Assembly: GCA_016721465.1 (NCBI GenBank)
Contig: JADKIA010000003.1
Coordinates: 248,001-312,000, forward strand
Length of the DNA stretch: 64,000 bases
Direction of reading: 5' to 3'
Source: Ideonella sp.
Lineage (GTDB): Bacteria > Pseudomonadota > Gammaproteobacteria > Burkholderiales > Burkholderiaceae_C
Position 1 is the first letter of the stretch; each line of letters opens with the position of its first letter. The notes below the pieces were generated by a model that was given only the letters and a program-made list of their open reading frames with translations, did no database searches and was not told where the DNA came from. This document shows positions 1-7,720 of the stretch, piece by piece. A program made the position numbers and the translations under genes.

Positions 1-522
1 GAACATGCCGGGCGTCAGGCTCTCGGGGCCCACGCCTTTCTTGGCGGCCCAGCTCTGCGGCGTCTCGGCGAAGTTGAACCACTCGAACTCCATACCGGCC
101 ATCGGCAGAAGACCGAGCTTCTCGGCGCGCCGGAGCACGCGCTTCAAGGTCTGGCGCGGGCAGATGGCCAGCGGCGTGCCATCGGGGTTGACGAACTCGC
201 CCAGGAAGAAGGGCACGTCGTGGTCCCAGGGCACGCGGCGCGCCGTGCCCAGGTCCAGCCGCGCCAGCGCATCCGGAAAGCCGTGGTGCCAGCCGGTGAC
301 CTGGGTGTTGTCGTAACACACATCATGCGCGTCCCAGCCGAACACCACGTCGCAGAAGCCGAAGCCACCGCCGGGATGAGGTTGCGCCGCTCCAAGGAAC
401 TTGTCGCGGTGCAGGTACTTGCCGCGCAGGATGCCGTCGATGTCGCTCACCGCCACCTTGACCTTGCCGGTGCCGCTGTTGCGCACGGCGGTGACCGCCG
501 GGTGTTCCTTCTTCGTGGCCAT
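1..522 (-). CDS. Glutamine synthetase family protein (partial, C-terminus off the window)
   Basis: Reading leftwards from the ATG at 522 the frame is open for 174 codons to the window edge. The N-terminal part carries features of the glutamine synthetase beta-grasp and early catalytic region: SDIDGILRGKYLHRDKF at about residues 26-42, a WDHDVPFFLGEF segment near 120, and MAGMEFEWFNF near 145, which corresponds to the first glutamate-containing metal-site strand of the family. It starts 19 bases after the phnW stop and is the last visible gene of the leftward phosphonate operon. Members of this family ligate ammonia or an amine to glutamate; many GS-like paralogues (PuuA, GlnT types) make gamma-glutamyl amides rather than glutamine. 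The operon position suggests the substrate may be an aminophosphonate or a derived amine, but that is inference. Confidence 0.8.
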   Translation of the reverse strand, partial: MATKKEHPAVTAVRNSGTGKVKVAVSDIDGILRGKYLHRDKFLGAAQPHPGGGFGFCDVVFGWDAHDVCYDNTQVTGWHHGFPDALARLDLGTARRVPWDHDVPFFLGEFVNPDGTPLAICPRQTLKRVLRRAEKLGLLPMAGMEFEWFNFAETPQSWAAKKGVGPESLTPGMF

Positions 523-541
523 GGGGTTCCTTCGCTTGAAG

Positions 542-1660
542 TCAGGGCGCCGGGGCGCCTGAGGGTATGCCCATCTCGCGCAGCGTATCGGCCACGGCGT
601 TCACGGCCTGGTTCATCTCGTTGCGGCCGATGGCGCCGATGCAGCCCACCCGGAAGGTCTCCACTTGCGTGAGCTTGCCGGGGTAGAGGATGAAGCCGCG
701 CGCCTTGGCCGCGTCGTAGAAGCGCTTGAACTCGTACGCTGGGTGCGCAGGCGCATGGAAGGTGACGATGATCGGCGCCTGGATTTCGGGGCGCAGGAAG
801 GGCTTGAAGCCCAGGCGGGCCATGCCGTCCACCAGCGTGCGACAGTTGTCCTCGTAGCGCGCCAGCCGGGCGGGCCGGCCGCCTTCCTCGACGAACTGGT
901 CGATGGCCGACGCCAGTGCCACCAGCACGTGCGTGGGCGGCGTGAAGCGCCACTGGCCGGTCTTCTCCATGTAGACCCACTGGTCGTGCAGGTCCATCGC
1001 CAGGCTCTGGCTGTTGCCCGCGCAGCCTTCGAGCACGGCCTTGCGCAGGAACACGAAGCCCATGCCAGGCACGCCCTCCAGGCACTTGCCGCTGGCGGCC
1101 ACCAGCGCGTCGAAACGTGTGGCCCGTGCGTCGATCGGCAGCGCGCCGAAGCTGCTCATGGCGTCGATGATCAGGCCCTTGCCATGACGATCGCATAGGG
1201 CGGCCACCTCGGCCAGCGGATTGAGCACACCGGTGCCGGTCTCGCAGTGGATCAGCACCACATGGGTGATCGAGGCATCGGCGTTCAGTTGCGCCTCGAG
1301 GCCGGCGGGCGAGACCGGCTGCTCTTCGGCGTAGGGCACCACGGTGGCGCGGCGGCCCATCAGTTGGGTGAGCCTGGCGGCACGCTTGCAGTAGGCGCCG
1401 TTGTCCAGCACCAGCACGTGGCCATCGCGCGGCACCACGGTGGCCACGGCGGCTTCGACGCTGAAGGTGCCGCTGCCCTGCAGGGGCACCACGGTGTGTG
1501 TGTCGTGGCCATCCACGATGTCGAGCAGGGCCCGGCGCACGCGGGCGGTCTGGGCGATGAAGTCGGCGTCCCACGAACCCCAGTCCTTCAGCATCGCGAG
1601 CTTGGTGCGCAGGCTGGTGGTCAGCGGGCCGGGGGTGAGCAGGATGTGGTCGCGGTCCAT
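542..1660 (-). CDS. phnW: 2-aminoethylphosphonate:pyruvate aminotransferase
   Basis: This 372-aa protein is a class V, PLP-dependent aminotransferase that converts 2-aminoethylphosphonate plus pyruvate to phosphonoacetaldehyde plus alanine. It opens with LLTPGPLTTS, has the cofactor phosphate loop GSGTF at residues 62-66, the pyridine-nitrogen aspartate in IIDAMSSFGA (Asp166) and the probable Schiff-base lysine in AASGKCLEG (Lys192). Length is normal for PhnW. It lies 15 bases downstream of the permease gene on the same strand, so it is cotranscribed with its likely importer. The product is the substrate of PhnY, encoded in the opposite operon arm at 13.6-15.0 kb. The family includes close relatives with shifted specificity (AepZ), but the context makes PhnW the best call. 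Confidence 0.93.
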   Translation of the reverse strand: MDRDHILLTPGPLTTSLRTKLAMLKDWGSWDADFIAQTARVRRALLDIVDGHDTHTVVPLQGSGTFSVEAAVATVVPRDGHVLVLDNGAYCKRAARLTQLMGRRATVVPYAEEQPVSPAGLEAQLNADASITHVVLIHCETGTGVLNPLAEVAALCDRHGKGLIIDAMSSFGALPIDARATRFDALVAASGKCLEGVPGMGFVFLRKAVLEGCAGNSQSLAMDLHDQWVYMEKTGQWRFTPPTHVLVALASAIDQFVEEGGRPARLARYEDNCRTLVDGMARLGFKPFLRPEIQAPIIVTFHAPAHPAYEFKRFYDAAKARGFILYPGKLTQVETFRVGCIGAIGRNEMNQAVNAVADTLREMGIPSGAPAP

Positions 1661-1675
1661 CGTCGGTCTTTCGCT

Positions 1676-3397
1676 TCAGGTCTTCCACGCCTGGGTGCGG
1701 TGGTCCACCCAGCGCGACAGGCCCATGAACAGGAGGGTGGCCAAGGTGTTGGCCGCGGCAATCATGATCGCGCAGGCGGCGGCCGCGCCGATCTCGCCGG
1801 CCTCGTCCAGATTCAGGATGGCGATGGCCGCCACCTTGGTCTCGGGCGAGTACAGGAACACCACGGCCGAGATGGTGGTCATGGCGTTGATGAAGAAATA
1901 GCGCGCGATGTCCACCAGCGCTGGCGTGCAGATCGGCAGCGTCACGCGCCAGAAGGTCTTGTAGAAAGGCACCTTCAATGAGGCCGAGACGGCCTCGAAT
2001 TCCGGGTCCAGCGCCTTGAGCGCGGTGGCCGCGGTGAGGTGGCCGGTGGTGTAGAAGTGCACCACCGTGCACACCGTGAGCAGGGTCAGCGAGTGGTACA
2101 GGCCGTTCAGTGGATTGGCGGGCTCGTTGAAGAAGAAGATGTAGCCCAGGCCCAGCACCAGCCCCGGCACGGCCATCGGCAGCATGGCCAGCAGGCGCAC
2201 CAGGCTGCGCACGGGCTTGAGGCCCTGTGTCTTTTCCAGCAGGTAGGCCCCGCAGAACACCAGCAGCGTGCCGAACACGGCCGTGCCGCCGGCCATCTTC
2301 AGGCTGTTGAGGAAGGCCTCGCCCACCTCGGCGTCGAACAGCCCCATCGCGTAGTGGCGCAGGCTGGGCTGCAGGTTGTAGGGCCAGAAACTCGCGAAGG
2401 ACGCGAACAGCGCCATGCCCAGCATGGCCAGGATCAGCAGGCACACGGCGATGCAGTACAGGCCCATCAGCGCGTCGAAGCCGGGCGCTCGCTTGGGCCG
2501 ATAGGGCACGGCACGGGCGGTGAGCATGGCCGTCTGCTTTTGGCTGACCCAGTGGTCCACCGCGAAGGTGAGCACGGCCGGCGCCAGCAGCAGCAGCGCC
2601 ACCACGGCACCCTTCTGGAAGTCCTGCTGCCCGATCACCAGCTTGAACACGTCGGTGGCCAGCACGTTGAAGCTGCCGCCGATGACCTTGGGGATGCCGA
2701 AATCGGTGACCACCAGCGTGAAGGTGACCAATGCGGCCGAGATCAGCCCGTACTTGGCGCCGGGCAGCGTGATGGTGAAGAACTTGCGCCGCGCGGTGGT
2801 GCCCATGGCCTCGGCCGCCTCGTACAGGCGCGCATCGGCGGCCGCCAGCGAAGTGATCAGGATCATCAGCGCATGCGGGAAGGTGGAGAAGATCTCGGCC
2901 AGCACGATGCCCGGTGCGCCATAGATCTGCTCGATGCCCAGCGCCGTGAGCAGGTTCTTCAGCACACCCTGGTTGCCAAACCAGTAGATCAGGCTGATGG
3001 CCGAGAGCAGCGATGGCGCCAACAGCGGCACCAGGGTGATCGTGCGCGCCAAGGCCTTGAATGGCATGCGGCTGCGCGTGAGCGCATAGGCGAAGGCAAA
3101 GGCCGTGGGCACGGTGACGAGCGTGACCGCCGCCGACACCCAGACGCTGTTCCACAGCGATTGCAGCAGCGCCGGCGTGCGCGCGTAGGCAACGAAGTTG
3201 GCCAGGCCAACGAAGCGCCCTTCAGCGTCCTGCAAGGCCTTTTGCAGGATGGCGCCCAGCGGCCCGGCCAGGAAGGCCAGCAGCGCCAGCGCCACCAGCA
3301 CCAGCACGAGGTGGGCGATGCGCTCGGAGGCGTGGATGCGCTGGCGCACCGGTGCGCCGATCGGCACCGCCTGGGCCGTCGCCGACGGGGCGTTCAC
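1676..3397 (-). CDS. phnU2: AEP-type ABC transporter permease, fused two-domain (PhnU2-like)
   Basis: A GTG start at 3397 gives 573 aa; its first bases overlap the stop of the ATPase gene as GTGA, implying translational coupling. The protein is a tandem fusion of two binding-protein-dependent permease domains of the FbpB/PotB-PotC type: about 12 hydrophobic segments, with EAA-like loops in the first half (EAAEAMGTTARRKFFTITLP) and the second half (EFEAVSASLKVPFYKTFWRV). This length and duplication match the family described as the putative AEP permease TIGR03262. It forms the inner-membrane channel with the neighbouring ATPase and binding protein. A longer reading frame runs upstream without a stop, but it would cover the ATPase gene in another frame and is discounted. 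Confidence 0.88.
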   Translation of the reverse strand: MNAPSATAQAVPIGAPVRQRIHASERIAHLVLVLVALALLAFLAGPLGAILQKALQDAEGRFVGLANFVAYARTPALLQSLWNSVWVSAAVTLVTVPTAFAFAYALTRSRMPFKALARTITLVPLLAPSLLSAISLIYWFGNQGVLKNLLTALGIEQIYGAPGIVLAEIFSTFPHALMILITSLAAADARLYEAAEAMGTTARRKFFTITLPGAKYGLISAALVTFTLVVTDFGIPKVIGGSFNVLATDVFKLVIGQQDFQKGAVVALLLLAPAVLTFAVDHWVSQKQTAMLTARAVPYRPKRAPGFDALMGLYCIAVCLLILAMLGMALFASFASFWPYNLQPSLRHYAMGLFDAEVGEAFLNSLKMAGGTAVFGTLLVFCGAYLLEKTQGLKPVRSLVRLLAMLPMAVPGLVLGLGYIFFFNEPANPLNGLYHSLTLLTVCTVVHFYTTGHLTAATALKALDPEFEAVSASLKVPFYKTFWRVTLPICTPALVDIARYFFINAMTTISAVVFLYSPETKVAAIAILNLDEAGEIGAAAACAIMIAAANTLATLLFMGLSRWVDHRTQAWKT

Positions 3398-4467
3398 GCA
3401 AAGACCCGCATTCGATCTGGCATCAGGCGCAGCGGCACGCGGCTGCCGACTTCCAGTTGCGCTTCGGCCAGGTAGTTGAGCGAGAGGTAGACGGTGATCG
3501 CGTGGCCGCCCAGCGCCTCGGCCTTCACGCGCACCAGGCAGTAGGGGCCCATGAACTCGATCTTGTCGATCTCGGCCTCGAAGACATTGGGGTCGCCGGC
3601 GGGAATCGGGCGCGCCAGCACGTCTTCCGGCCGCAGATAGACCCGCAATTCCTGGCCCGTGGCATGGCCTTCCAGCGAGGCGTGATCGCAGCGGAACACC
3701 TGGTGCCCGATGCGCAGTCGACCGTCGGCCTCGGGCGAGGCCGGCAGCGCATTGATGCGGCCCACGAAGTCGGCCACGAACAGCGTGGCCGGATCGCGGT
3801 AGACGTCCATTGCCGAGCCCACCTGCTCGATCGCGCCGTGGTTCATCACCACGATGCGGTCGGCCACGGCGAAAGCCTCTTCCTGGTCGTGCGTGACCAT
3901 GATCGTGGTCACGCCCAGCTTGCGCTGCAGGCTGCGGATCTCCTGCCGCAGCTTGACGCGCACGATCGCGTCCAGCGCCGACAAGGGTTCGTCCAGCAGC
4001 AGCAAACCCGGCGAGGTGGCCAGCGCGCGAGCCAGCGCGATGCGCTGCTGCTGCCCGCCGGACAGCTGCGCCGGGTACTTGGCCTCGCTGCCTGGCAACC
4101 CGACCAGGGCCAGCAACTCGGCCACCCGCGCTCGAGCCTGGGCCTTGGGCACCTTGCGGTTGACCAGGCCATAGGCCACGTTGTCGGCGATGCTCAGGTT
4201 GGGAAACAGCGCGTAGGACTGGAACACGATGCCGTAGTCGCGCTCGGCCGGCGGCAAGGTGGAGATGTCGCGGCCAGCCAGCTCGATGCGGCCGGCCGTC
4301 TGCACCTCCAGCCCCGCGATGATGCGCAGCAGCGTGGTCTTGCCGCATCCGGACGGGCCCAGGAAGCAGACGAACTCGCCCTGGGCGATGTCCAGGTCGA
4401 TGCTCTTCAATGCCGTGAAACCGCCGAAGTCCTTGCGGATGGATTCGAGCCTGAGGTAAGGGGCCAA
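3394..4467 (-). CDS. phnT2: AEP-type ABC transporter ATP-binding protein (PhnT2-like)
   Basis: This is a complete 357-aa ABC ATPase. Walker A GPSGCGKT lies at residues 37-44, the Q-loop at FQSYALFPN (about 82-90), the signature LSGGQQQR at 135-142, Walker B LLLLDEP at about 155-161 and the switch histidine in VTHD (His193). A C-terminal TOBE-like domain of about 110 residues follows, as in iron, polyamine and sugar importers (the CUT1/FbpC type). It sits between the binding-protein gene, with a 123-base gap containing a dispersed repeat, and the fused permease, with a 4-base overlap. The family corresponds to the AEP-associated TIGR03265. Substrate assignment rests on PhnW linkage. Confidence 0.9.
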   Translation of the reverse strand: MAPYLRLESIRKDFGGFTALKSIDLDIAQGEFVCFLGPSGCGKTTLLRIIAGLEVQTAGRIELAGRDISTLPPAERDYGIVFQSYALFPNLSIADNVAYGLVNRKVPKAQARARVAELLALVGLPGSEAKYPAQLSGGQQQRIALARALATSPGLLLLDEPLSALDAIVRVKLRQEIRSLQRKLGVTTIMVTHDQEEAFAVADRIVVMNHGAIEQVGSAMDVYRDPATLFVADFVGRINALPASPEADGRLRIGHQVFRCDHASLEGHATGQELRVYLRPEDVLARPIPAGDPNVFEAEIDKIEFMGPYCLVRVKAEALGGHAITVYLSLNYLAEAQLEVGSRVPLRLMPDRMRVFA

Positions 4468-4506
4468 GGTTCTTTGCGCGGTGTGTGATCAACAGTGGCC
4501 CAAGCA

Positions 4507-4590
4507 AGTGGCCGCCGCGGGACCGGCTCTGCCGGGCCGCTGGCGGCGCCCCCTTGGGGGGAGGCGACCGCAGGTCGCTCCGGGGGGTGA
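4507..4590 (-). repeat. Dispersed GC-rich intergenic repeat, copy A
   Basis: Read on the minus strand, the bases just after the phnS2 stop closely match the bases just after the binding-protein stop at 39934: both contain GCCTCCCCC..AAGGGGGCG, then GCCAGC.GCCCGGCA.AGCCGG, then GCGGC.TCCACT-like ends, roughly 80 percent identical by eye over 80 bases. Small internal stems form (CCCC/GGGG and CCGGC/GCCGG). No thymine run follows, so it does not look like a simple terminator. Confidence 0.75.
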
Positions 4591-5631
4591 CTATTTCTTG
4601 GGTTCGCTCTTGGCGCTGTAGCGCTTGTTCCACTCGTCCAGGATGCGTTCGCGGTTCTGCGCGGCCACGCTGAAGTCCATCTTCACCAGGCGAGCTTCAT
4701 AGTCCTTGGGCACGTTGGCCAGCGGTGCAGCCACGCCGGGCTGCGCGGTGATGGCGAAGTTCTTGCCATACAGCAGCATGGCGTCCTTGCTGGAGGCCCA
4801 GTCCGCCAGCTTCTTGGCTGCGTCGAGCTTCTTGGTGCCCTTGTGGATGCCGAAGGACTCCAGGTCCCAGCCCAGGCCTTCCTTCGGGAACACCAGATCG
4901 ATCGGCGCGCCCTTGGCCTTGTTGGCGTTGGCGCGGTATTCGAAGCTGATGCCTACCACGTATTCGCCGCTGGCGGCCATGTTGCAGGGCTTGGAGCCGG
5001 AGTGCGTGTACTGCGCGATGTTCTCGTGCAGGCCATCCATGAACTTCCAGCCACCCCCCTTGCCGTTGTCGTCGCCCCACAGCGTCAGCCAGGCGGTGAC
5101 GTCGAAGAAGCCGGTGCCCGATGAAGCCGGGTTGGGCATCACGACCTGGCCCTTGTAGGCGGGCTTGAGCAGGTCCTTCCAGGTCTCGGGCTTGGGGATG
5201 CCCTTCTTGGCCGCCTCGACGGTGTTGAAGCAGACGGTGGCGCCCCACACGTCCATGCCGAACCAGGCGGGCGGGTTCTTCTTGTCGCGGTACTGGCTCA
5301 TGATCGCGTCGAGGTTCAGCGGCTTGTAGGGCTCGAGCATGCCGTTCTTGTCCAGCAGCGCCAGGCTGGACGCGGCCACGCCCATCACCGCGTCGGCCTG
5401 CGGGTTGGCCTTCTCGGCCAGCAGCTTGGCGGTGATCACGCCGGTGGAGTCGCGCACCCACTTCAGCTCGATGTCGGGGTACTGCTTGTTGAAGCCTTCC
5501 TGGTAGGCCTTGAGCTGGTCGGTTTCCAGCGCGGTGTAGACGAGCAGGGTGCTCTTCTGAGCCGACGCGGGGGCCAGGCTGAACGCCAGCACCAGGCCGG
5601 TTGCCAGCGGAAGGAGGGCTGGGATGCGCAT
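4591..5631 (-). CDS. phnS2: AEP-type ABC transporter periplasmic binding protein (PhnS2-like)
   Basis: The chosen ATG at 5631 gives 346 aa and a clean signal peptide (MRIPALLPLATG, ending at an ASAQ cleavage site near residue 24); GGAG lies about nine bases upstream. The frame extends further upstream, but that stretch is the divergent promoter. The mature protein has the iron/polyamine/thiamine-type binding fold: LLVYTALETDQ at the start, a hinge region, and motifs such as MPNPASSGTG. It should capture 2-aminoethylphosphonate in the periplasm and hand it to the permease encoded at 1676-3397. The family corresponds to TIGR03261. Specificity is inferred from linkage to phnW. Confidence 0.9.
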   Translation of the reverse strand: MRIPALLPLATGLVLAFSLAPASAQKSTLLVYTALETDQLKAYQEGFNKQYPDIELKWVRDSTGVITAKLLAEKANPQADAVMGVAASSLALLDKNGMLEPYKPLNLDAIMSQYRDKKNPPAWFGMDVWGATVCFNTVEAAKKGIPKPETWKDLLKPAYKGQVVMPNPASSGTGFFDVTAWLTLWGDDNGKGGGWKFMDGLHENIAQYTHSGSKPCNMAASGEYVVGISFEYRANANKAKGAPIDLVFPKEGLGWDLESFGIHKGTKKLDAAKKLADWASSKDAMLLYGKNFAITAQPGVAAPLANVPKDYEARLVKMDFSVAAQNRERILDEWNKRYSAKSEPKK

Positions 5632-5756
5632 GAGGGGTTTCTCCGAAAAGCAGTGGTGGATGAGGCCGTACAGCATGACGTGCTGTTGAGACAGGACCGT
5701 GACGCAAGTGCCGTGCCCGGTCGGCTGAGGCTGATCGTGACTGCACACCCCTGGCG

Positions 5757-5817
5757 CTGTCAACAGTAGGAACCGCAGGTTGCAGATTGTTGACAAAGTG
5801 GACCGTTGCCAGTGCAA
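5757..5817. promoter_or_regulatory. Divergent phosphonate promoter region with two TGTTGACA palindromes
   Basis: The 211-base gap between the leftward binding-protein gene and the rightward dehydrogenase gene holds CTGTCAACAG at 5757-5766 and TTGTTGACAA at 5787-5796. Each has 4-base inverted arms, and the two cores are reverse complements of each other. The second includes TTGACA (5790-5795), which could be a -35 box with a weak -10 at 5812-5817 (TGCAAT) for the rightward genes. The same TTGTTGACAA sits inside the palindrome in front of the GntR gene, so these are candidate operators of that regulator. Confidence 0.55.
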
Positions 5818-5842
5818 TGGTCCACCCACCCCAGGAGCTGCC

Positions 5843-6865
5843 ATGGCGCCGATCCCCCCGAGTTTCAAGGTCGTGCGCACCGACCGCGAATTGGAGATGG
5901 AGCGCGTCGACCTGCAACTGCGCGCCTGGGGGGCCGATCTGGTGGTGCTGCCCGATGGCACGCCCGAAGACCTGCTGGCGCGCGAGGTGGCCGACGCCGA
6001 TCTGCTGCTGATGTGCTACGCCCGCATCACCCGGCGGGTCCTGGAGGGCGCCAGCCGTCTGAAGGCGGTCATCAAGTATGGCGTGGGCATCGACGCCATC
6101 GACCTCGATGCGGCGCGTGAGCGGGGCATTCCGGTGGTCAACGTGCCCGCCTACGCCGAGGAGACCGTGGCCGAGGGCGCCTTCATGTTGCTGATGGCGC
6201 TGTTCAAACGCTTCGGTCCGATTCACCAGACCATGCAGCGCGAGGGCTGGCTGTGGCCCGAGTCGCGCTGGCTCGGGCGTGACCTGGCGGGCAGCACGCT
6301 GGGCCTGGTCGGCCTGGGTCGCATCGGCCGCAGCGTGGCGCGCATGGCGGCGGGCTTCAGGATGCCCGTGCTGGCGTTCGATCCGCACGCCTCGGTCTGG
6401 CCGACGGGCGTTGAGCGGTGCACCGACCTGCGCAGCATGCTCGGGCGTTGCGATGCGGTCTCGATCCACTGCGTGCTCAATGCCCAGACCCGACACCTGG
6501 TCGGTGCCGCCGAGTTGGCGGCAATGAAGCCCGGCGCCGTGCTGGTGAATGTCTCGCGTGGTGAGATCGTCGATGAACAGGCGCTGCTGTCATCCTTGCG
6601 CAGCGGACAGATCGGCGGCGCGGCCCTGGATGTCTATGGCCAGGAACCACTGTCGCCACAGGGTCATGCGCTCTCACCCCTGTACGCCATGCCGCAGGTG
6701 CTGTTGTGGCCGCACCTGACCTTCTACACCGAACAGGCCATGCAGCGCTTGCAGGACGAAACGCTGGCGCGCTGCACGGAAGCCCTGCAAGGGCAGCCGC
6801 TGAGCGTGGCCTCGCACGATCCGCGCCTGCGCGCCCAAACGCAGGGCGTGCGCTTCGTGGATTGA
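5843..6865 (+). CDS. D-2-hydroxyacid dehydrogenase family protein (CtBP/PGDH type)
   Basis: The ATG at 5843 follows CAGGAGCTGCC and gives 340 aa; an upstream in-frame start at 5780 would place the promoter inside the gene. The NAD-binding motif GLVGLGRIG is at residues 154-162. The catalytic arginine lies in VNVSRGE (Arg239), glutamate in YGQEPL (Glu268) and histidine in LLWPHLTFYT (His291), so the active site is complete. The family reduces 2-keto acids or oxidises D-2-hydroxy acids, and phosphite dehydrogenase belongs to it as well. It is the first gene of the rightward phosphonate operon, just ahead of the regulator. A phosphonate-linked substrate such as a phosphono-hydroxy acid is possible but nothing in the sequence identifies it. 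Confidence 0.82.
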   Translation: MAPIPPSFKVVRTDRELEMERVDLQLRAWGADLVVLPDGTPEDLLAREVADADLLLMCYARITRRVLEGASRLKAVIKYGVGIDAIDLDAARERGIPVVNVPAYAEETVAEGAFMLLMALFKRFGPIHQTMQREGWLWPESRWLGRDLAGSTLGLVGLGRIGRSVARMAAGFRMPVLAFDPHASVWPTGVERCTDLRSMLGRCDAVSIHCVLNAQTRHLVGAAELAAMKPGAVLVNVSRGEIVDEQALLSSLRSGQIGGAALDVYGQEPLSPQGHALSPLYAMPQVLLWPHLTFYTEQAMQRLQDETLARCTEALQGQPLSVASHDPRLRAQTQGVRFVD

Positions 6866-6906
6866 GCCCGGTCTGGCAGCGCAGGCCCGAAGGTTTTCAA
6901 ATTCGT

Positions 6907-6949
6907 GTTTTGTATTTTGTTGACAATGTACAAAACAAGCGTCTAGCAT
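6907..6949 (+). promoter_or_regulatory. Promoter and nested palindrome in front of the GntR gene
   Basis: A perfect 8-base inverted repeat, GTTTTGTA at 6907-6914 and TACAAAAC at 6929-6936, encloses TTGTTGACAA at 6917-6926, itself palindromic. The inner TTGACA (6920-6925) plus TAGCAT (6944-6949) could be a sigma-70 promoter with 18-base spacing. This AT-rich island in GC-rich DNA, shortly before a GntR start, fits autoregulation. Confidence 0.65.
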
Positions 6950-6976
6950 GCGCCCCTGAAGCCGCCGCCCCACCGC

Positions 6977-7693
6977 ATGCCCATGCCCCCCGACACGCTC
7001 AAGCGCCCCTCCACCGCGGTGCAGGCCATCGACCTGCTGCGTGAGCATTCGCTGGCCACGCTGGCCCAGCAGGAGCTGGAGCGCCGCATCGTCTCGGGCG
7101 AGATGGCCGCGGGCGCCAAGCTCAACGAGGTGGATGTGGCCACCGCGCTGGGCATGTCGCGCGGCCCGGTGCGCGAGGCCTTCCGCGCGCTCAGCCAGGC
7201 CGGGCTGGTGCGCGTCGAGAAAAACCGCGGTGTCTTCGTGCGGCAGATCCTGCTGGAAGAGGCCGATGAGTACTACGAGGTGCGCGCCGCACTGGAGGGC
7301 CTGATCGGGCGCCTGGCGGCGCGGCGCATCGCCATCGACGAAATCGAACAGCTGCGCGCCGTGGTGCGCCGCATGCACCAGGTGCAAAAGAGCCGCCGGG
7401 CCGAAGAGTACTTCGCCTTGAACGTCGAGTTCCACGACGGCCTGGCGCGAGCCGCCCGCAACAACGCCTTGCTGGCCAACTACCGCGGTGTGGTCAATCA
7501 GCTCGATCTGTACCGCCGCGCCACCATCGCACGCAGCGCAGAGAACATCCCCCTGTCCACGCAAGAGCACGAGGCCATTGTCGAAGCCGTGGCCGCGCGC
7601 AACGAACAGCGTGCCGAGACGCTGTTGGTCGAGCATGTGCTGGTCAGCCGGCAGCGGCTGCATGTCGCGCTGGGCGCCGGCGTGGCCAACTGA
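6977..7693 (+). CDS. phnR: GntR-family transcriptional regulator, FCD type (phosphonate-associated)
   Basis: This 238-aa protein has an N-terminal winged helix of the GntR family (LAQQELERRIVSGEMAAGAK, then the recognition helix MSRGPVREAFRALSQAGLV near residues 58-76). A C-terminal all-helical FCD ligand-binding domain follows (YYEVRAALEGLIGRLAARRI; FALNVEFHDGLARAARN). The metal-binding histidine/aspartate pattern of FCD proteins is partly visible. It matches the description of phosphonate-utilisation-associated regulators (TIGR03338). The gene lies between a dehydrogenase and phosphonoacetate hydrolase and follows a strong palindrome. It probably represses or activates both arms of the locus in response to an aminophosphonate or pathway intermediate; the ligand is unknown. 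Confidence 0.82.
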   Translation: MPMPPDTLKRPSTAVQAIDLLREHSLATLAQQELERRIVSGEMAAGAKLNEVDVATALGMSRGPVREAFRALSQAGLVRVEKNRGVFVRQILLEEADEYYEVRAALEGLIGRLAARRIAIDEIEQLRAVVRRMHQVQKSRRAEEYFALNVEFHDGLARAARNNALLANYRGVVNQLDLYRRATIARSAENIPLSTQEHEAIVEAVAARNEQRAETLLVEHVLVSRQRLHVALGAGVAN

Positions 7694-7720
7694 ATCGGCG
7701 CCTGCCGCCAAGTCTTCCTG

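Noticed and set aside
447..3155. A 902-codon open frame on the minus strand across phnW and the permease
   Set aside because: It is a shadow frame of GC-rich coding DNA: histidine/glycine/arginine-rich, no domain motifs, and phnW and the permease are clear in other frames.
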